64,000 nucleotides of DNA from Rachycentron canadum (lineage: Eukaryota > Chordata > Actinopteri > Carangiformes > Rachycentridae), in contig CM076651.1 in the NCBI GenBank assembly GCA_038496675.1, positions 6,856,511 through 6,920,510 of the forward strand, given 5' to 3'. This document shows, piece by piece, positions 24,303 to 38,432 of the stretch. Under the pieces are notes generated by a model. The model was not told the origin of the DNA. It worked only from the letters and a program-made list of their open reading frames with translations, and made no database searches. Position 1 is the first letter of the stretch. Every line of letters begins with the position of its first letter. A program made the position numbers and the translations under genes.

Positions 24303-26275
24303 CCTCTCAAGCATACCACTCATTAGGACCTGCTGCATGGGGCTTTCCAGGGATGCCCATCATAGGAAAAAAAAAGAGGTGTGGAAGCCACACTGTGTCC
24401 TCTCTGTTGCTCTGTTGTGAAGGAGCAATAGAGCTGTTTCTGCTCTAGCTTACTCACAACCACAAACCCTACTGTGTTTTGGCAACTGATGTACAGATCG
24501 ATTTAAAAAAAAAGTGCATTATCACGGTGGAACAAAAATCTGAGTGAACGGCGAGCTAGCTCACAAAATGCATGCTCACACATCACACCCAGCACAGTTG
24601 CTCAGCACGCATGTACACCTCCTCCACAAAGGCCTTACCGTATGTTTAAAAACACACCTCAGGCAATTTTGCTCTGTTTCTCCATCTAGCTCGCCATCTA
24701 TCTCCTCAGCTCCTGCGGTCCGGCTCTCTCCTGCCATACAGGAAGTGGGAAGAGCGAGACAAGCCGTCCACTGCCCTACATTATACATAGTTCTGGGATC
24801 AATTTGGCATTGATCCTGGATAGCTTAGATGTTTTCCAGTAGTTGGTCAATGCTTCTCTTCACATTTCTGCTTGGCATGCTGGTCATAAGACTGTTCTGA
24901 AAAAGGAAGCATTCTCCTGGGAAGCCTCCTCTCACTCCTCAATGCTGCACGCCTCCCTGCTCCCACAATCAATGTTACCACAGCAGCTGCTCAGCCAGCA
25001 CTCCCCTTTTTGTTTACTATATCACTTCTATACACTACATACTTTCATATAAGCACAAGAATTAGCAATAAATAAGAACAGTGGCTGAGGAGAGGTCTTT
25101 CTTTTTTTTTTTTAAACCTTCTACTACTTTAGACTCACTTGAATTTTGATTGCAAGAATATGAAAAATGACTGATGTACATAAAACAGAGGTGTCATGGA
25201 CACACACACACACACACTAACAGACACCTGTGCTAATCAGAGGTAAATATGATAAATGAGAAATGAGAAACATAACAAATGCAGATGTTTACAGGGCATG
25301 CAGCGGTCACTGAAAGTTTTGATGAGCATAAAAAAGATGTGAAGCATATGCTGCAGCCTTCACAGTCACCAAACCTCACCAAGGGGTCAACACCTATGGG
25401 AAATTTTACTCAGCGCGCCCACTCTCACCACGATCACCGAAAAACCAAATTAGGCAATTTCAGAAGAATGGCAGTTCATCCCTCCAGTGGAGTTATAGAG
25501 ACTTGTCGAATCAATGCCAAGGCGCACTGAAGTGCTTCTGGTGGCTCAACGCGGTAAAAAGAAACTTCCTGTTGGCTTTTTCTTTCATTAGTCACCCATC
25601 TCTATGCCTTGAAACCGGAACAAGTGTTCAGCAACCAGTCAGGCAGCAAACTTGTCAAGTACGTTTGTTCTGCCACAAACAGCTTTAAGAAACAGCCAGT
25701 TGCAGAACATAAATGTACAACCAGGCACAACACTGCAAGCTTCAATTAGATACTGGCTGCAGAATTAAGGCAGATGAAAAAAAAATTAATTAGGATTAGC
25801 TATAGTAATGTTATCATGTAGCTTAGTTAACCACTAGCCATAAGTGAAGTCTCATTTTTTGAGGTGACTGACTGGAGGCAGAGAGGAAATATGTTTTAAT
25901 TAATACTGTTAAATTGCAGCATAATTTCACAAAAGACATGTAACTAATATCATATTCATAATCACTCAATAGATATTAGATTCCCTCCTCCTTTCCAGTT
26001 TGGATTCCCACTGCTTTGCTAGTACAGATAGAGGCACAGTAACGGCTTTAAGGAGGACTCCAAAGCATTTGACTCAAGTGAAGTGAGAAACTTTTTTTTT
26101 TGTGATATTGTGTTTAACTGTGGGGAAAAAAAAAAAAAAGCTTTCATATGATTTCAATACCTTAATGCAAATATTGATAAATACAAAAACACCCTCTAAT
26201 ACAGTATAGGTGAGGGGGTCGAATGTTTTGCCTCCCTCTAAGAAGCTACAGCCATATGCTGATGTGAAAACTGGA

Positions 26276-26287
26276 CAGAGAGAGAAA

Positions 26288-26333
<46 letters not shown>
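26276..26333 (+). repeat. (GA)n microsatellite
   Basis: About 58 bp of GA repeat with two early interruptions (gaaag, gtgag). It is a pure homopurine strand, the composition needed for triplex (H-DNA) structure. Confidence 0.96.
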
Positions 26334-26335
<2 letters not shown>

Positions 26336-28750
26336 AGGACCAAGAGGGAGCTGGCATGACGCAGGATTGTTTTGGCTGCTGTCTCGGACGTTCGTTGAGA
26401 GGATGTAATTATTTGGCCTTGAAGGACTACAACGGTCAGCCACCACCTCCCACGCTGCAACAACTGAGGAGGCCCGCATGCTTGGGTGAAAGCGTTTGCA
26501 CAAACACACCCGTGCACACACGCCCCGTGTTTTTATGCATTATTGTACAGCAGTATACTTGAGGCTGTGTTAAAGTAAGACAGGGAAGAGACAGCAGGGG
26601 AAGCTGCAGAAAAGACAGTTAGAGATGAGAGAAGGAGAAAGGCAGATAGATTAGAGCGTAAATGAGCACAAGATAAACCTGGAGGACCCTTAAGAAGGGT
26701 TTAGTGGGAAAATGGATGAATGGTATGTAGTGCATCTTTGGGACAAAGTGAGAATTTGACATAAAGTTGACTGAGATGAAACACATTAATCTTGGTCAGC
26801 TGTAATTAGGCAGCATTGTGACCCTGTAGTTGTTGCTATGGATGTTGTGTGTCTGCTGATCTAAAGCCCATATGAGACCTCCTACTGCCGTACCCTTGAG
26901 AGATGTGTCTTGTGTAATGATTCTATTACACCTCTCTTTTCTTTTATCTCTTCCTCCCTCACAACCCTCCTTTCCCTCGGGCTCTAACTTCTGGCAAGAC
27001 TTGAAGATGTGTTGGAGGCTTGGCAGAAATATATAGCGCTACATTTGTAAACGGCAAAAACGTGGCTGCATTGTGGTGTGCTACAGGGCGCGGCGGGAAG
27101 TGGCCAGGTTCACTTCCTGGCGCCCCATGGCTGTCTGACCTCTGGCGTCTGCGCTGCACGCCCTCTTCATCATCTGTGCAGCAGGATGTCTGTTCCCCCC
27201 CGCTGACAGCCCAACCAAGGAGAACGGAGAGTGGCAGAGCCTCCGTGATGCTGACCTTACCCCAGCCCCACTGCAGAGACTCCAGGCTGTTACCCCACTC
27301 TGCAGCTGAACTTTTCTCCCCCTCAAACCCAACTTCTGTCCACCAAAAGAGGGAAGATAAACCCTACAGGAGCAGTCAAACTTACTAGAGGAAGTGGTTC
27401 TCTCTATGTCTCCCCTCTCTTTCATTCTTTACTGGGTGTCTTATATTTGACAGATGCTTTTGTTTTGGTAGACAGCAGATATTGAAAGTACCGTGTCAGA
27501 TTGTACATCCAACAGCCGCCAGCTCTGTTTGAGTCCTAATGTAATTTCACAATTTGATATAGAGTGCAGACATAAATGTTACATTTGTTGCTTTCTTATG
27601 CTTTGTGTGAGAAAGATATTGCGGTGAAAATCCACTGAGAGGGCATTAAATGTCATCTAAATATAATTGAGGTGTGATTTCTCTCTGTGGAGACATCGTA
27701 AGAATCTAAGCACTATATCCTCAAATATCACCCAAATTTTCTCAAAAGTCAAGAAGCGATGGTATCGTGCATAAATGAAGTGACAGTGGAATCTAGAAGG
27801 TCACCATTCACTTCATATCAATCAACTCATGTCAGCTTTCATTTTAAGGCTCCTGCAGGACCTATCTGTAGCAGGGAAGGGAGAGGGGGACACACTCCCC
27901 TGTCTTCCTTCAGAGGCACAAATGAGCATGAGTTCTGTCTCATGTGAGCCTGAAAGCCTATTTATTTCAGGCTCCAGAATCAATTAATGCCTGCATTATC
28001 CCCTGAATTCCACTATTCAGTGCAACCAAATGACTGGGGCACCCTTGCATGAAACCAATTTCAAACTTTCAATCCAAGACACACCCCAGAACCACCTACA
28101 GGACTTCCTGCTAAATTGCAGCCATTTCTGTCCACGGAGTCATGAGCATGCGTCCGCGAGCATCCAGAGAACATATGTGGATGCGCGTTTGTATGGGCAG
28201 TCTGTTGTGGTGAGAATACAGTATGTGGGGGTTATGTAAAGTTAATGTTGTTTGGCTCAGCCTGTTCCCAATGCGACTGTAGCAAAAGCCCTGTTAAATA
28301 CAAAAATGCAGAGTGTTCTGACAGGAGAACAAATTGTGACACACAAACTAAAGTCTCTTCACCATTTTAAAGACGGGAGGAGAAGTGGCGAAGAGGAAGG
28401 GGTGGGGGGGGGAGAGACAAAGAAACAGACTGAAGTCAGATTATGTGTTAAAGGGCAAAATGTTATGTCTTTAATCGACTACAGTATATGTCATGAAGAG
28501 AAACAGGATGAAATATTGAGTCGGCACTGTCTTGTTCATCCACAGAGAGCGACACGCTCGGCTCCAGAGAAAGAGAGAAAAGACACGAAGACAAGACTGA
28601 AATTTCACCAAAGGGATGGCCAGATCTCCCGCTCAGGCCAATTAGCCGGCAGAAACTCTTCCCCCCCCCAACTACTCGTCAGCACGAAAGGATCACCCTT
28701 TGTCTGTCAGAATCATGCCTTTATCCTCTGCTACATTCTGTACGCAGTCT

Positions 28751-28753
<3 letters not shown>

Positions 28754-28791
<38 letters not shown>
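28754..28791 (+). repeat. (CA)n microsatellite
   Basis: About 38 bp of uninterrupted CA repeat. Confidence 0.96.
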
Positions 28792-28793
<2 letters not shown>

Positions 28794-29034
28794 TTAATTC
28801 TTAAATGAACAAGTTACGTTCCTGCAACTGTTCCTGCCTGTCTCTGTACGGCTGTCAGCACACACATGTCTAGGAGGAACACACACACACACAGTACATG
28901 CAGGGATACATATGGTATCAGTCAAATCCTCACATGAACTGCTCTCATTTTATCTCCTCTCAGCTCCTGCCATCTCGCTGACTGATGTGATTGTTAGTTC
29001 TGGAGGAGGGCTCTCTTTAATTGAAGTGGGTGTG

Positions 29035-29108
29035 AGTGCATGTATGTGTATAGGTGTTTGTGTGTATAAGTGTGTGTGTGTGTGTATGTGGGTGTGTGTG
29101 TGTGTGTA
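29035..29108 (+). repeat. Imperfect GT-rich microsatellite
   Basis: GT units broken by A and GG variants (gtatgtgggtg), suggesting an old, decaying array. Confidence 0.85.
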
Positions 29109-32100
29109 GCTATCTGTCCAGAGCATCGCCTGGCCGTGGCTGGTATTGTTTGGCCTATCAGAAAAGCTGTCAAGTGTTCTCCTCTCTCTCTCCCTCTCCC
29201 TCTCTCTTGGCCCTCTGCCGCTTTGTGTTCATGTTACAATAACAGGAATGTGGGACTGTGAAGGTCACAGACGCCTGAAGTCAAACCAGCTTGCCAGCAT
29301 GCATGTTTCGTCTCCCAACAGCAGACCCCAACACCAGACGTCTATGTAACACTAACCATCCACATCAGCTACAGTCGATCACCACTTAAACAACAGCAAT
29401 CACCATCCTCAAGGTCATTTTCCCCAAACTGAAGCTAATACTGAAGTGCATCTGTGCAGCTAGGTTTCACTTGCACTTTTATTTTCCCACCGAGCTAACT
29501 TTTCCTCAACTTTTGTGCCTCTATCTGCATACTCCCATCTGCCTTGTGTACATTATCAGTCTCGCATCTCTCTCCTCTAAAAGTTTGGCCCGTTGAGAGG
29601 GGAGGCGCAGGCTGCTCTTTGTGAAGGCTGCTCTCTGCAGACGGTAGGGAATCGATCAACCAGACGCTCCAATGGCCTGCTCCTTTGTGAGCCCAGTCTG
29701 GCTCTGTGCAGCTTTCCTCTGTTTATCTCCCACACGTCGCTCGCTGGCTACATGCTCTTAATTAAACATGCCGCACGGCTATTAATTGTCAACCAGATTC
29801 AATTTGTTCCCCGGGCACGCTGTGAATGGGCCTCTCCTCCCAGAACAAAGGTGTCCGAACAGCCATGTCAGAGTTGAACAAAAGGCCCAAGGCATCACTT
29901 CTATCTCCCACAGGCTGAGCTGCTACAGCTCACAGGCAGCCATTGAATGAGGCGTTATCCCGGCAGGTTTCCAGGCAGGTGTTCAAGAGATGTTCAGAGA
30001 AAAGCGTCTTGTACATTGCCACACAATCTTTTTTTCCACCCAATGACATTTGGGCAGAAACAAAGCACTCCATCAGAATTTAGCTCCTACACCTTTGCAA
30101 GCTGTCATAATGCTTTTACCTGCACAAATACCCATTCAGTAAAATACTCTAAATCGACCTCATTTTTTAATCTTGTTAGGTTGTTTTTTTTTCTTTTACA
30201 TGGGAACTCTTGACAAATTGCGGAAACAAATAAATAAATAACCCAATGACTGCTGAGATGAATCTGGGAGTAAGCAGCTGCCAAGGCATAATATAATTCA
30301 TGGCCATGCATCAGTGTTACTGGAGACTGCTCCAGCACCCAGCCCGAACCCACAGAGCCAGGTGCCAACACATCCATCCCTTTGCAATTCCCTCATTCAT
30401 CCCACCTCTCAGTCACTCCAGCCATCACCCCAATCAATGCTCCTTTACCAAAATCTGAAAAGCTCTGGGCCCCAGCTGGTGCCAGGGAGGCCTGGCTGGT
30501 GCTATTGTGTCACTGCCTAAACCCCTCTACAATACAACGATAAGCCTGCCCCCTCTGTGCCTCCTAAGTCACACACGGAACAGATGCCAAACCAAGAGCT
30601 GTCCGTATACACCCACATAGAGGTCTCTTAACCACAGGGTCCCCAAAGAACAGCACTGCATGTAATGTGAATCCAGGTTTAAAGCCTAGAACTTACCTAC
30701 CTATATACTAAGGGAAAATAGAGTGGGGGGAAAAAAAACAAAAAAATTACAACTTTATCATGTCTACAAATAAAGCAGTATTGTAGTAGTATTGTAGGAT
30801 ACACTATTATGTGGGGAGCCTCGTTCAAGCACTGTGTTGTGGAATTCTTAATGAGACTTAGGCGGAGTTGCTGTAGCATATATATAGAGTGAGGAGATGT
30901 TTTCCCCAGTGTGCTTCTGTGCCTGCCTTTTCAGCAATCCCAATATTTTGCTGCTGGTGAACACACTGAGCAGTTGAGGAATTACTTATTTAAAAGATAA
31001 GGTTTCCTCTGTTGTCAGCAAAAACCGCCTCTTGTCCATAATGGGAGAAAACCAATGCAGTGTGAAATCAAAGGTCACTCAGAGACAAATAGCACTAACA
31101 GGCGAGAGCAAGGGTGACAAACGCTCCCTCTCTGTGCTCGCCAAATTAATTAAGAGTGGAGATTCAACATGGCATCTCCAACACAAAGGAGAACAAGCCG
31201 CCTTGTTGTTGTTTCAGCAAGACTTTTTAGAGAACAAACACGCTCCACTTTCCTCTATTGTAATCAAAGCATGTTTATCCGCATCTCTCAAATGACTCTT
31301 TCATTGAATGTTTTATATGGCAGCTTTGAGAAGTCATTGATCTCAATCTAGGCCCTGAGATGCCTCTGTTGAGCTTGCCTCAGCCTCACAACTCAGCCAG
31401 CCTTCAGTCCAGGGTCCTTGGGGCGCTGCATTAAATGCCTTACCCCAGGCAGCCTGCTAATCCACAGCATTCGCAGGTGTCTCTGTCTGGCCGTGACCAC
31501 AAGATAAGCCCAAGCCTGGAGGAGACGACAGCAAGCAATAGACACAAAGTGCACGTTTGAGTGTGTCGTTGCATCCAATCCACAGTCAGTCACCCAGTCG
31601 AGGAGATGGGCTGAAAACAGCAGGTCTGAGACCAAGCCTGGATAATGACACCTCATCTGGGAACTGCTAGTGAGAAACATCTGCATCCCCTTATCTCTGC
31701 AATGGCTGCACTGTTGAAACGACATGCCGATCATTTACTGGATTACCCTACAGTAAGCTGCTGCCTGATGTTCTTTCACTGATCAGTGTAGTGGAAATGT
31801 TTATACAGAGCGAGCTGGGACGACAAAGTTGTCTCAGTGTCTTCAGATAAGCATGAGGAGCCAGCATGCTGGTCTCAGGCAGAGCTCGCATTGCATTCAC
31901 CTAGCATTGATCTCAATTACAATGTCCAATCAAACTATTTTAATAAGGTGGAGTCTAATTAGCCCAAAGACTATTCATGAGACATTTTAACGTTGAACAG
32001 GATCATTGTTCTCAACCCAGTAAACCAGTATTCAAGTACAACACTTTAAAAACTCTGAATATAGCCCAGGGCCTGAGCCAGGAGGATGAATTTAATTTAT

Positions 32101-32422
32101 ATGAATTTAAATCATGATAATGCTCTCAATTAATTCCACGAAAAAGTAGTTGATGTCAGACAGAAAGCTTGTAAGAAATACAGTAAATGTTTGGTTAATT
32201 AGATTTACTAGGGAAGTTAGTAATCAGGGCATAATATCCTACAAATATATTGCATTTAAAAACCTCTAATTTTTATTGCATTAACAGTGAGCGGTCTGTG
32301 CCTTTGATGTCGGTGAAATATGGGATGGGGCACTGAAAGCACTAAGTCAGAATGTAGCAGTCACATGTAAGGTCATGCACAGCTGTAGCTTTTGGCCTTT
32401 TAATGGTCATTTATTGTTCATC

Positions 32423-32449
32423 GTGTGTGTGTGTGTGTGTGTGTGTGTG
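32423..32449 (+). repeat. (GT)n microsatellite
   Basis: About 27 bp of GT repeat followed by a second short GT patch (ctatgtgtgtgtttt). Confidence 0.93.
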
Positions 32450-35205
32450 GCTTTCTATGTGTGTGTTTTATGTGTTCTCTCCCCCCAGTGGGGGGCAGCA
32501 CCATACTGGCCTCACTGCCTCCACCCACTCATCCATCCTACGTCTTGTCTAATTAAACATCGTTAACATTCATCCCAAGGTCTTATGCAGATGAGCACAG
32601 AGGGAATGTGGTGCACTGCGCATTAAGAAAACAACTTGGGGGGTGGCAGGGAGGTGAGCGCAGGGATGAGATGGGGTTGTATCCGAATTGAGACGTGCCT
32701 GGATATCTCCGATTTGACCTCATTCATCAATTAATTACCACCATTAGCAGGAGGTGATGTGGAACCAAAGCTGAAATCACTGCAGCGTGGCGCACAACCG
32801 GTTTGTTGACTGTGTGCGTGCGGGCATATGCGTATGACAGACAGGCACCCATTAAGCACTGAGCCAGGTACGTTTCAGCGTGTCTATGTGTACGTGTACC
32901 TACAGTATGACCAGAAAGGCAGACAGATAGACAAACTGACAGGCATCCAGCCAAGCACTGCCACCGGTGTCTCCTCAACAGAGCTGTGATCACAGCTCAG
33001 TCCTGTCATGTGGCTGTCACTCTATCACTCAGTCATACACATACACACACACACCACGCTGCAGCCGTGCTAACGCCTGAGACTGTATGGTCCCGTCTTA
33101 AAACACACTTTGTTCCTTCGTAGCTTGTAGGGCACTTGAGGTGTGATTTTGAAAGCAAACTGTTGCCCTTTAGCACAGACCCAATGGCCCAAATTAGCAC
33201 CAGGGATGAATTCAGTCAGGTAGTCCAATGTGCACGGAACACAGGAAAACAACAGGAAAACCATTTTCAACAGTCTATGTGAGATATCATCAGACTTCCT
33301 CAAGGCAATAAAGGTTATGAGTATGTCAGCAAACCTGTGTAACTACTCCATGTCAGTTCATTTTCCCTGATAGCTATTTTTCAAAAATTGCGAAGGTACC
33401 CATTTCAGCTATTCAAATGCAAGATAAAAGCCATAAAGCTGGCATTAGCTCTGCATGTATTATACAAAGATCTCAACAGGGGTATACTATGTGTGAGCAG
33501 GTGCATTTGTCAGAGACAGAGGCAGGGTTTGTGTATGAGCTTGGGCATCAATGGCATCTCACAGTGTTTAATCCAGGAGACTAAAATGGGTTTAGAAGGC
33601 TGTGGTAGCTGTTATAGGCTGATGGAGGGGATGGTGGTGGTGGGGGGTCCGCCAGGTCTGGGTAATACACGTCGGACATGGACTCATGTTTTTGAGGCCA
33701 AACCGATGCTTGGCCATGCACGGCAGAACAGCACAAGCAGTTTCTAAGATCCTGGTTGTAACTGTCTGTGGAACAAAAGCCCGAGGGAGGAGTCTGCTTA
33801 AACTCATTCACCTTCACCGCCGGCCCACATGCACTCATGCACTAAGACGAAATATACTCGCGCATGAACACGTCACACAAGCTGTGCGCAAACATAGCAT
33901 AGGGTCAGCACACCACATGTGGGCCTTTGCAGAAATAAACAGTACTGAACAGTGTCAAAAAAGCACTTTGCTCCACATACATATATGATGCACTGGAGCC
34001 AAGGTCAGTACAAATCCTCTCCCTTTTGGCGGACACTTGAATAACCTTCAAGGTTCAACAACTTTCATACAGTGCTTTGCGCGCCTCTTCCATAAACATG
34101 TTATCGTACTCGAGTTCAATTCACTCAGCCTGAGCGATAAGCTTCAACAGTGCCGTAGCAAAAACCAGGAGCAGGGGGGCGCTGTGTAGACATTCAAGTG
34201 CTGGCAATAGAGCGCAAGCATGCAAGCTCAGGAAACGATGATGAAGTGCAGCATTAGTGTGGTGATTAACTCCTTCTCCCGCTCTTCCTCCTCTCGTTCA
34301 GTCCCATTTCCTCCCACTGCGGGACGGGAGGGGAGCCTCTGATCAGTGTGTGTAAGATTCCTTTGACACACCGTCCATCTGTGTGTGTGAGCTGGCAAGC
34401 CAGCAGGCCCTCTTCACCAACATGCTGTTGAGATCCCTCCTCGACGTCTCTCCATTGCAAACCTTTTCTCTCGTGCTCTTCAAACATTACTGAAACTTTG
34501 ATGCGATGGTGTCTCATTTGGCATGACATGATGTTAACATGCTATGTAGGATGAGTGTATAAAAACATCCACTTAGATCTATGTAAGATACAAATGAATT
34601 AAATATATTTTACATGGGGCTGAAGACAATCTTACCATCTCTGAATTATAACTTACATACTATTTATTTCCCCCTGTAGTCTCCAATGTGCAACCTGTGA
34701 AATGCAGTAATGCATAATGGAGAGTTTATGCAATATCTATGCAGGCTAGTGTATCTTTAAAAGAAAAACACTATGTAGGACCTCCCTGAAGAAAATTCAT
34801 GATCCTTCCCAGCACCATGCCAACAACCTGAAGTTAAAGGCAACAAACCAGCTAAAAACCCACCTACCAGATAGCCCAAATAATGAAGATAAGATGTTCC
34901 AATCTAAAATAAACATGTCGCTGTAAATATGAAACCAAGCTGCCTGTTAAGATGGACTTTTCTGCAGCATAACAGAGGGGGAGAGACCATTCCTGCAACT
35001 ATAGCCCTTTCCAAGCAGCGATCAGAGGGCCAGGTGGCTGTGGCAAATGACCTGCACTCAATGGTGCAGTAATAGTTTCACCTCTTCACCAGAGAGGCTA
35101 TTCTGTGATCACATAGCCCCCACTCATATCAGATTGCATCACCAGCCACCAAAGCAGGGAAGTCCTGTCTTTCTCACAGGTGCACAGGAGGGGAGAGAGA
35201 GAGAG

Positions 35206-35223
35206 AAAAAAAAAAAAAAAAAA
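35206..35223 (+). repeat. Poly-A run (18 A) after a short GA repeat
   Basis: Eighteen A bases directly follow gagagagagag. Confidence 0.93.
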
Positions 35224-38200
35224 GCACAGAGGAAACCCGGCAAGCTAAAAAACAGAATGAGTCAGACTTCTGTTATTAGCAAGTCTACAGAAGCTGACTC
35301 CTCCAGATGACAATAACCAGGGCTTATAATATTCAGCTGTGTGAACCAATTTCCCCTTCATTACCCATAATGCTATAGCTCGTTGTCGGTAAACTAGTTA
35401 TTTCTTTGTGCGGACCCAGATGAATCAATTTTTGTATTCATTAGAAAACAATGTTTGTATTACTGACAGTTAATACATTTCGTGATAGACCCAGACCTCT
35501 TGCCTTCTTCAAACAATCTTATAGTCTCTCTACAGGTAATGGGCGTACCTTTGAATACATGACAGAGGTCGCAGCATCACTCAGCCATGGTCTTCTGGGG
35601 AGGAGGTGGTGGTATCGGACATCAGACATTCCTCTCATATGCAGATTAAGAATAACACCCCACAGACTGCACACAACGTGCAGCTCTTGTTAAGCATTCA
35701 ATAACCTTCTAATGCAATTCAAAAGCCAAAATAAACTCCCTCTCTCTCTCATTCCGACATAATCCAAAACTTCTTATTATTGCAAGACCGTTGCTGCTGT
35801 TTTCTGCAAAAAGGAAAACAGACAGAATAGAGGCGTTCTTTCACACACAGGCTGGCAGTCAACTTTAATAACAATAGCGTTTACAATGTTTTGAAGATTT
35901 TGTAGACTTTCACCTGTTATAACGATCAGTATTAAGCGTCTTTCTGTTAAGGCGATTCTCACACTGTGATGTTTATCTCCTTTTGTCTCCATTTCTCTCC
36001 TGTGCCCTTATAAATTCTCAACAATTACATGCCAAAGCTTCTTTTTTTTTTTTCCCTCCCAAGAGTAGAAATTACAGCTGTCTCCTCTCCTCTCTCTCAT
36101 CCTGGCATCGCTCATCTATTATTCAGTTTTTAATTTGGCTATTTGAGGTTTGTTCCCTCGTTTGGCGACAAGTAAGCCTCTTCTAAACAGGCACCTTTTC
36201 CATTACACTAAATCTAGCACACAGCAGACAGCATTCTGGAATTGACCGTTAGAGGGGTTATTGATATAACCACCATTCCCTCTCGTCATTATCCCTCTAA
36301 TTTATCCGTAATTGTATAGCAGCTTTTGGGAGTTATTCTCACCTTGGCTGCGAAGAGAAAGCATCTCACTTTTTGAAACATATCCATGTTTGGGTAGTTT
36401 ACACAAAACCCTATCCATCAAATTATGGAAGGGCAGTGTTCAGTCTAGGCAAAGCCAAGTCTCCATTGTGGCCATTTTTGTTCAAGAGCTTTTGTGTTTA
36501 TGACAAAAGTTCCCAAATTGCATTCGGCTTTTACCCAGTGTACCATTGCACTTCTGGTCATCGTTACAGAGAGATAGGGCTCTCTCACTGATCTTCAGAC
36601 TCCTATAATCATATGCAATTGTGGTAAAGTGAAAAGAAAGACATGGCTCTTTACTGGGATCTATGGCTCATTGTATCTTATGTGTCACACGAGCCAAGGA
36701 TCAATAGCACTCAATAGTCTATTAATAGGCAAGTCTTGGCTCTGTTCAGACTATAGCACCAGCCTGTCCACTAGACCAGGCCATGAAAAGAAGAGGGTGC
36801 AATAGAAACCAATCCTCGCTTTTCTGTTAACAGTGAAAGCCTCTTAATCATCTCAGTTTCCCATTGACTTACCCCTCCGTGCCTCTCTCCCTCTCACCGT
36901 GGGCCCATCTTAGGGGGGGATAGTTAACCGACCCCCACCTCTCTTCCTTGCCACAGAGAAGATGACCGTCTATTGAGGAGTTTGGAAGCGAGGTCAAGGA
37001 GGTTTTCTTCGGTTGCACTGCAATCTAATTCTAGGCTGGACTGATGTGTTAAGGTTATAGTGCAAAACATAGTTATTTCTCTGTAAAACATCAGCTTAAT
37101 CATTAATATTAAAATGAGCGATTCCTCCCCGAAAAAACAAAGACCCTTCTTGTCATTCAACTGTGATGATAATAAGATTCCCTGTAAGAGGAGTTATTTC
37201 TGATAGGCACTTAGACAAGTACAAGAGCATCTTCATCTTAAGTGTAAGTGATCCGCCTAATAGACCATAGTATGTAGTTATTTGATAGAGACAGTCACAA
37301 AAATCAGGCTCTAGTCGCTCACTCATGCAGACAATCAAAGGACACCTGAGTAATATAAAACAAATATTGCTATTGATCTCCAGTCTTTAATTTCCTCCCA
37401 CCTCTAATAATGTTGAAAACCAAATAGAGCTTCGGGCCTGCCACTATTTACAACCTTGCCCAGATTACTGCATCAATTCTGGTTGGGGAAGATCTATTGA
37501 TAAATTCCTTTGTGTTTGTTTAAGCCTGTTATTTTGTCAAGTGCCTTTATTAAATACTGAACTCAGTTTAAGGAAGTCATTTACTTCACACTGTATAGTT
37601 GGTCTGATTACATGCCTGTAGTATTATGGTATGTGCTGTGTGATGGGAAGAATGTGAGGGCAGAGGGAAGGAAGCAGTCACTCCATAGGATGATCAGATA
37701 TTACCGCCCCCCCGTGGTTCTTCATCCACCTCAGGCTCAGCCAGTAGGAGATGTAACTAGGAAGGGGAGGTGGTCAGCATCACATGATCTCCCCTCAGTA
37801 GTTGAGCACCGCCCCCCTTTTGTGGGACGGGGGCTGTCACATTCGTCTTTGTCATGGCCAGGCGTGCCACCCATTCATCAGGCCTGCCAGCAATGGCATC
37901 CCTTTCCTCTGTGTGCCCAGAGACTGGGCACGTCTGGGCCTGACTGCATCCCAGATACACACAGAGAGCAACACACAGACACTCTGATGGATTCATTTAT
38001 TAGGCCTTTCATTACCCAGGGGGCCAATGGTGAATCGCAATGCACTGAATGCCACAGCAATGCACAGCTATGCTCTTGCCCTCTAAGCCCATACTATCAT
38101 GGACAGGCTTTCAGAGGACTGAGTAATCTTCTGGACGGTGTCTCATTAGTCACTGGAAACCATTTGGATTACCAAGCTAAATGAGCTATCCATGTACAGT

Positions 38201-38409
38201 GTAAAACATACACACAAAAGACAATTTGGTCATGTTTCTCTGTGTCTGAACAGACCTTAAAGAACATGACCTTAACCATCCTCTTTGCCTCACGCAGACC
38301 ATGATTCTACTCAAATTTTATCTGACTACAAGCTAGGCAGGTGAACACCCCCCATGTTTTACTATGTAGCTCAGTCTGCACAATTCCTGTGGCTTTATGA
38401 ACCTGGTTT

Positions 38410-38432
38410 AAAAAAAAAAAAAAAAAAAAAAA
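38410..38432 (+). repeat. Poly-A run (23 A)
   Basis: Twenty-three A bases after acctggttt. Confidence 0.95.

Larger units (their letters stand above)
22626..26275. other. Intronic sequence, no gene recognised
   Basis: Holds a short (CT)n tract (22706-22729), purine-rich patches (23700-23790, 24120-24200), A-runs (23663-23678, 24286-24302) and a short (CA)n run (about 25200-25218). No exon is supported. Confidence 0.5.
26334..34000. other. Intronic sequence, no gene recognised
   Basis: No supported exon. It contains a GC-richer patch at 27060-27310, (CA)n at 28754-28791, imperfect GT at 29035-29108, (GT)n at 32423-32449, and two unique AT-rich patches with the palindrome TTAATTAA (29758-29765 and 31146-31153). 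Confidence 0.45.

Noticed and set aside
27020..27425. GC-richer segment with frames on both strands as a possible exon
   Set aside because: No recognised protein, no strong acceptor/donor pair, and frames on both strands point to composition only.
28252..28797. 181-codon plus-strand frame
   Set aside because: Lys/Glu/Arg-rich composition with a CA-repeat His-Thr tail; no domain and no splice signals that would make an exon.
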